Of a stretch of DNA of 64,000 nt, positions 62,606 through 64,000 are shown piece after piece (the first letter of the stretch is position 1; each line of letters starts with the position of its first letter). The stretch spans positions 30,867,356 to 30,931,355 of the forward strand of contig OX463815.1 in assembly GCA_949825045.1 (NCBI GenBank), read 5' to 3'. Both the position numbers and the translations under genes were made by a program. A model generated the notes under the pieces. That model was not told the origin of the DNA. It worked only from the letters and a program-made list of their open reading frames with translations, and ran no database searches. Source of the DNA: Argyresthia goedartella. Lineage: Eukaryota; Arthropoda; Insecta; Lepidoptera; Argyresthiidae.

Positions 62606-62836
62606 CAGTCAGCATCAGATATATGTGAGCAGGTTAGCTACTCTAAAAGATTTACACATCCTAAAAAATCAGAAATATCTATACAGCCAAAGTGTAAAAA
62701 TTATGTCAACACCCTCAGAGTTAACTTGGATGTTGACATAATTTTGACGCGTTGGCTGCGAAGATATTTCTGATTTTTTAAGATGTGTATATCTTTTTGA
62801 GTAGCTAACCTGCTCACATATATCTGATGCTGACTG
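62606..62836. mobile_element. Foldback MITE, TA target site
   Basis: 231 bp, ends CAGTCAGCATCAGATATATG inverted at both sides and flanked by TA (62604-62605 and 62837-62838). The arms extend about 105 bp each with few mismatches (GAGCAGGTTAGCTACTC, AAAAAATCAGAAATATCT), leaving almost no spacer. A Tc1/mariner-type mover is likely from the TA site. Confidence 0.8.
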
Positions 62837-62899
62837 TACAAGCGTATTGTAAACACGTATATGGAGACCACATCAAAATTTTGAAAATGCGTGTGGTTC

Positions 62900-63052
62900 A
62901 TTATTTGTTGTTATAGCGGCAATAAAATACACATTCTGTCAAAATTTCAGCTATCTACCTATTTCAGTTGATCCGGTTACGGACGAACGTACAGACAGCG
63001 GAGGCTTAGTAATATGGTCCCGTTTGTCACCCTTCGGGTACGGAACGCTAAC
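62900..63052 (+). repeat. Rep-E tail fragment
   Basis: TTGTTGTTATAGCGGCAATA, GTCAAAATTTCAGCTATCTA and CCCTTCGGGTACGGAACGCT match the distal part of Rep-E. Confidence 0.45.
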
Positions 63053-63074
63053 GGCACGGCTTATCGCGTACGAA

Positions 63075-63285
63075 TTGCCAGAGGCACGTTTAGCCAGCTA
63101 TTCCATACTCCATTTTGCGTGACAGGGGGCTATCCCACCGCAGCAGATATGACCGCAGTTGAAGGTTTCCTCAGTTTTCCATCACCGTTAGAACGACCGT
63201 ATAGCGTACTTTTACTTATCTCATTGGTACGTGGTCAGCACCGGGATTTGTATCTGCTAGCACCGGGAGCTCTTCGGAATATCTA
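63075..63285 (-). repeat. SINE-1 copy
   Basis: AGAGGCACGTTTAGCCAGCT, CCATTTTGCGTGACAGGGGG, CCATCACCGTTAGAACGACC and a degraded head (CAGCACCGGGATTTGTAT) give SINE-1 in reverse. Confidence 0.6.
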
Positions 63286-63341
63286 GCTATTTCAGCAAAA
63301 TCGGTATTTATTTCTTCATATCTTTACGCGTTCTCTCACAA

Positions 63342-63445
63342 AAGGGGTCCTCACAGGCAGATCCTACAAGGGGTCCTCACAGGCAGATCCTACAAGGGGT
63401 CCTCACAGGCAGATCCTACAAGGGGTCCTCACAGGCAGATCCTAC
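63342..63445 (+). repeat. Tandem array, 4 x 26 bp
   Basis: Four virtually identical units AAGGGGTCCTCACAGGCAGA plus TCCTAC, with no divergence between them, so a young expansion. Confidence 0.92.
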
Positions 63446-63763
63446 AAGCTCTTTTTTCGCTTCTAAAGTACGGACCGGTAAAAACTTTACAGTGCAGGCA
63501 TTGCGTTTCCTAGTTAGGGACCTTGCCCACCATACATAGCGTGGCTTGACTTATTGCATGGTGTGAAGTCACTTTCTTCTATCTTCTACAAGTCTAATTC
63601 GTATGTATGTACAAGGTTGTCTGGCGGCAGATTTGTATTTTCGAAATTAAATAAAAAAATAACAATTTCACATATCAGTTTAATACAAGTAATGAAGAAA
63701 CACAGTGATGATGCGTATTTAATTTAAAAAAATATATCTTCGAAATGTAAAACCTCATGGTCA
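63446..63763. other. Unassigned interval
   Basis: No feature recognised. Confidence 0.3.
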
Positions 63764-63819
63764 CGGCACTCACTGAACTAACAGTAAAATTCGGCACTCA
63801 CTGAACTAACAGTAAAACA
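63764..63819 (+). repeat. Tandem pair, 2 x 28 bp
   Basis: CGGCACTCACTGAACTAACA followed by GTAAAA and two variable bases, twice. It lies at the left of a GC-rich patch (GAGCCGAGCGTGCAAGCGAG) that may be part of another repeat running to the window end. Confidence 0.85.
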
Positions 63820-64000
63820 GCTCGGCGGGCCTGACTGAGCCGAGCGTGCAAGCGAGAGCGCGGAGCAAGCGATAGAGAGGCACGATCGGCCTAAGCGTTT
63901 CTTATGATGTTATCACATAAAATTATCGCCCGTAAACCGACTTTACAGAAAACTAATTTTTCCAGTGTGGGACTGCTCTCTTCAAAGTTCTAGGTCCATT

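Noticed and set aside
63342..63445. CRISPR array
   Set aside because: Directly abutting 26-bp units with no spacers in a eukaryotic sequence: a minisatellite.

Overview
This is a nuclear window from an insect, most likely a moth or butterfly. I infer that from the AT-rich, repeat-dense sequence, the tRNA-headed SINEs, a DD37D (maT-type) mariner, LINE tails made of short TGATTTT-like units, and an insect-type maltase split by phase-matched introns. Species and chromosome cannot be told. Nothing bacterial, viral or CRISPR-like is present.

Two protein-coding loci are clear, both on the minus strand. (1) A complete secreted GH13 alpha-glucosidase (maltase) runs from 61582 down to 45009 in 12 exons. 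All splice junctions join in frame to give 582 residues, with signal peptide, all four GH13 motifs and the catalytic Asp/Glu/Asp. A TATA box lies upstream and an AATAAA downstream. (2) The first coding exon of a RhoU/Wrch-type small GTPase lies at 42014-41273. It carries a long proline-rich N-terminus and the P-loop and ends at a GTAAGT donor inside switch I. The later exons were not found, so they lie left of the window or in pieces I could not recognise. A third, unidentified candidate is a terminal exon at 1032-813 (minus).

The rest is mobile DNA and its debris. 1-9.9 kb: short repeats, foldback elements, tandem arrays and a hAT fossil. 9.9-17.2 kb: LINE reverse-transcriptase fragments and SINEs. 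19-22 kb: an older repeat split by later insertions; its uninterrupted relative sits at 38.6-39.3 kb. 28.6-30.3 kb: an apparently intact Tc1 element with 127-bp inverted repeats and a 343-codon DD34E transposase. 31-40 kb: perfect hairpins and nested foldback elements. 44.3-44.9 kb: a LINE tail just beyond the maltase 3' end. 45-61.6 kb: the maltase, whose introns hold two inverted mariner copies of equal length (1309 bp), LINE and RTE fragments, several SINEs (one nested in another) and a relic copy of the end of exon 4. 61.6-64 kb: a foldback MITE, SINE pieces and two tandem arrays.

SINE-1, SINE-2, SINE-3, Rep-E, Rep-F and so on are labels used only in this report. Edges of old repeats are approximate. 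I found no new multi-gene system. The most informative observations are the relic maltase exon, TE boundaries tight against exon 9, a stem-loop conserved in four copies of one LINE tail, layered insertions dated by empty-site relatives, and the unidentified terminal exon.
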